Positions 29,649 through 32,132 of a DNA stretch of 32,132 bases are shown here, piece after piece. The stretch is from Trichlorobacter lovleyi (GTDB taxonomy: Bacteria > Desulfobacterota > Desulfuromonadia > Geobacterales > Pseudopelobacteraceae): contig DYNH01000004.1 in the NCBI GenBank assembly GCA_020721175.1, forward strand, positions 1-32,132, given 5' to 3'. Each line of letters opens with the position of its first letter. Positions within the stretch are counted from its first letter, which is position 1. A model generated the notes under the pieces. It saw only the letters and a program-made list of their open reading frames with translations. It did not search any database and was not told the DNA's origin. Made by a program: the position numbers and the translations under genes.

Positions 29649-30632
29649 TCAGAGTATGGTCACGTCTCCGCTTAATATCCGTTCATTTCTGTTATCAGGC
29701 ATCCGCAAAAGAAGGGCGCCATCATAGTCAAGACCTGCAAACTTGCCCTGCAGCCTGGTTGCACCTAAATCCACCAGCACCTCACGTCCTGAAGCATTGC
29801 AATAACCTTCCCATTCTTCCCTGACCGGTGCAAAACCATACTGTAAAAAACGGGCATATTCTGCATCAAGCTGCTTCAGCAGGCAGACAATGAACTTCTG
29901 TCGCATAATCGGCCTGCCTGTCTCCAGCAACAGTGATGTAGCCGGAGTACGTAAATCTGCGGGAAACTGTTCGGCCTGCATATTTATATTTACACCTATC
30001 CCCAGAATCACAAAACTGACCCTGTCGGTCTCGGCACTCATCTCGTTTAACAGACCTGCAAACTTCCGACCATTAAGCAGCAGATCATTGGGCCATTTGA
30101 TTTCCGGTTGAATACCTGTAGTCATCTTAACAGCTCTGGCAACCGCTACGGCAGAGATAAAAGTCAGTTGCGGGGCTTCAAAAGGTGGTATACATGGACG
30201 TAGGATAACCGAGCAATAGAGGTTTATCCCGCCCGGGGACACCCAATACCTCCCCAAACGCCCCTTGCCTCTGGTCTGGCGATCTGCAATCAGAACTGTA
30301 CCCTCACAGGCACCTTGCTCTGCCAGTAAAAAGGCATCTGTATTTGTTGAACCGGTCTCCCCGGTGCAGACTATCTTGCAACCTATAATGCAATCAGATT
30401 CAAGTTCCGCCCTGATAAAGCCGTTGTCCAGTTGATCTGGCTCTCCGGAAAGATAATATCCCTGGGAAGGAACAGCATCAATCCTGTATCCTTCTGACCT
30501 TAAGAGGGATACCTGTTTCCAGACGGCAGTGCGGGAAACCCCCAAGTTACGGCTCAACTGCTCACCAGATATTATCCCGTCTGCGTTTCTGAGGTGCATC
30601 AGCAATCTTGCTGTTGTCTTGGGCCGGTGCAT
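29649..30632 (-). CDS. birA: Biotin--[acetyl-CoA-carboxylase] ligase / biotin operon repressor
   Basis: N-terminal winged HTH ([29 protein letters not shown]) plus ligase domain ([43 protein letters not shown]). Confidence 0.95.
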   Translation of the reverse strand: MHRPKTTARLLMHLRNADGIISGEQLSRNLGVSRTAVWKQVSLLRSEGYRIDAVPSQGYYLSGEPDQLDNGFIRAELESDCIIGCKIVCTGETGSTNTDAFLLAEQGACEGTVLIADRQTRGKGRLGRYWVSPGGINLYCSVILRPCIPPFEAPQLTFISAVAVARAVKMTTGIQPEIKWPNDLLLNGRKFAGLLNEMSAETDRVSFVILGIGVNINMQAEQFPADLRTPATSLLLETGRPIMRQKFIVCLLKQLDAEYARFLQYGFAPVREEWEGYCNASGREVLVDLGATRLQGKFAGLDYDGALLLRMPDNRNERILSGDVTIL

Positions 30633-30637
30633 TACTG

Positions 30638-31471
30638 CTAGTCCAGCAGCATGGAAATATCCATTGCGCGTGCAGAATGGGTCAGGGCGCCGACCGAAAT
30701 AATATCAACGCCGGTTTCAGCTATTGCTCTTACTGTATCAAGATTTACACCGCCTGAGGCCTCTACAGTAGCACGACCGGCAATCAGCTCAACACAATGG
30801 CGCATTGTGGTGCAGTCCATATTATCAAGCATTATGATATCAGCCCCGGCAGTCAACGCCTCCTCAACCTGATCAACTGTTTCAGTCTCAATTTCAACCT
30901 TGAGGGTATGGGGGATATAACTGCGGGCACGACGGATCGCCTCGCTGATCCCTCCGGCCGCTGTAATGTGGTTTTCCTTAATCAATATTCCATCATACAA
31001 TCCAGTGCGATGGTTAAATCCCCCGCCTCTCCTGACAGCATATTTCTCCAGCACCCTTAACCCCGGGGTTGTTTTACGGGTATCAACAATACGCACCCCG
31101 GTGCCGGAGACCTCAGCAACATAGCTGGCAGTTAAAGTAGCAATGCCACACATCCGTTGCAAAAGGTTAAGGGCTACCCGCTCTCCCTGCAACAGCATGG
31201 ATGCATCACCGGAAAGGTAAGCCATAACACTGCCTGTTTCAATCTGCTGACCGTCACTGCAACATGGAGTACAAGCAATACTGGAATCAAGCAGATAAAA
31301 AACCCTCGCAAAAACGGAAATACCAGCGACAGTTAACGGTTCCTTTCCAACAAGCCTGGCCCTGGCAGGTCGTGAACCCGGAACCACTGCAAGTGTGGTC
31401 AAATCCCCGGTATGAATGTCCTCTCTCAGGGCGTTTTGAATAATATCATCAAGAGTCAACATAAAGCCCAT
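30638..31471 (-). CDS. nadC: Nicotinate-nucleotide pyrophosphorylase (carboxylating)
   Basis: REDIHTGDLTT, RVALNLLQRMCGIATLT, VDTRKTTPGLRVLEKYAVRRGGGFNHR, VEIETETVDQVEEAL, SGGVNLDTVRAIAETGVDIISVGALTHS. Confidence 0.97.
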   Translation of the reverse strand: MGFMLTLDDIIQNALREDIHTGDLTTLAVVPGSRPARARLVGKEPLTVAGISVFARVFYLLDSSIACTPCCSDGQQIETGSVMAYLSGDASMLLQGERVALNLLQRMCGIATLTASYVAEVSGTGVRIVDTRKTTPGLRVLEKYAVRRGGGFNHRTGLYDGILIKENHITAAGGISEAIRRARSYIPHTLKVEIETETVDQVEEALTAGADIIMLDNMDCTTMRHCVELIAGRATVEASGGVNLDTVRAIAETGVDIISVGALTHSARAMDISMLLD

Positions 31472-31598
31472 CCTGTTATTTTAAAATGGAAACCTGTATA
31501 ACACACCTCAACCGCACTCGCAACCGCATTCAATCTGTAATTATCGGAGCTTGCACATCGGTCAGGCCGGGGCATCGGCAATACAAGTATCAAACGAT

Positions 31599-32132
31599 TC
31601 AAGCGGCGGCTTTAACCTGGTTTTTACCTTCAAGCTTGGCTTGTTTTAGCGCCTGGGAAGCACTGGAAATCAACTGCTGAAAATTTTGACCAACCTGATA
31701 TTCAGACAATCCAAGACTTGCAGTAATCCGAATGCCTGGTTTGTTTATCTTGAATTCAGTCATCTGGATAGCATCATGGATCTTGTTGGCCACTGTCATC
31801 GCACCGATGATATTTGTTTCCGGCAACAACAAAAGAAATTCTTCTCCGCCCCAGCGCGAGCAGATATCCTCGTTACGCAAGCAACTGAGCAACACCCGTG
31901 ATACCTCTACCAAAACATCGTCTCCGACATTGAAGCCATATAAATCATTGACACTGGAAAAACAATCCAGGTCTAAAACAATCAAGGATGTAATTCTTTT
32001 ATGCCTGCTGGACCGGCTTAACTCCTGATCAATTGCCTCCATAACAGCCCTGCGGTTCAACAGACCTGTCATTGGGTCAATTTTTGTTGCAAGGTTCAGG
32101 GAACGGTTCAAATCAGTCATTTGAATCTGTAA
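31599..32132 (-). CDS. GGDEF-domain diguanylate cyclase, N-terminus likely outside window
   Basis: DPMTGLLNRRAVMEAIDQEL...RNEDICSRWGGEEFLLLLPET; the frame stays open upstream of the ATG to the window end. Confidence 0.9.
   Translation of the reverse strand, partial: LQIQMTDLNRSLNLATKIDPMTGLLNRRAVMEAIDQELSRSSRHKRITSLIVLDLDCFSSVNDLYGFNVGDDVLVEVSRVLLSCLRNEDICSRWGGEEFLLLLPETNIIGAMTVANKIHDAIQMTEFKINKPGIRITASLGLSEYQVGQNFQQLISSASQALKQAKLEGKNQVKAAA

Overview
The window reads as a mostly conserved chromosomal segment of a Desulfuromonadales/Geobacter-like bacterium; the taxon is inferred from gene content and order only. Recognisable blocks are: a Cache/HAMP/PAS sensor histidine kinase; a UbiD-family decarboxylase; an orphan cheW; a CoA-disulfide-reductase/NADH-oxidase-like flavoprotein; the rpsF-rpsR-(DUF2232-like)-rplI operon; ileS-lspA; mreB; a GT2-gmhA-hldE heptose block; an RdgC-like gene; a tandem-ACT protein; a broken Rpn/PD-(D/E)XK gene; a cytidylate-kinase-like protein fused to BON; an isoprenylcysteine-methyltransferase-like membrane protein; an operon with SPOR, a conserved unknown and an MglA-like GTPase; an EF-G paralog; coaX-birA-nadC; and a GGDEF protein cut by the window end. 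I found no CRISPR array, tRNA, rRNA, intact IS element or prophage. The most informative non-coding structure is a family of four MITE/REP-like elements of about 140 bp with terminal inverted repeats, in two subtypes. Two copies lie in inverted orientation around the flavoprotein gene. The best candidate for undescribed protein function is an HEIAH metallopeptidase with a C-terminal zinc-ribbon-like tail, next to one of these elements. I do not see strong evidence for a wholly new multi-gene system.
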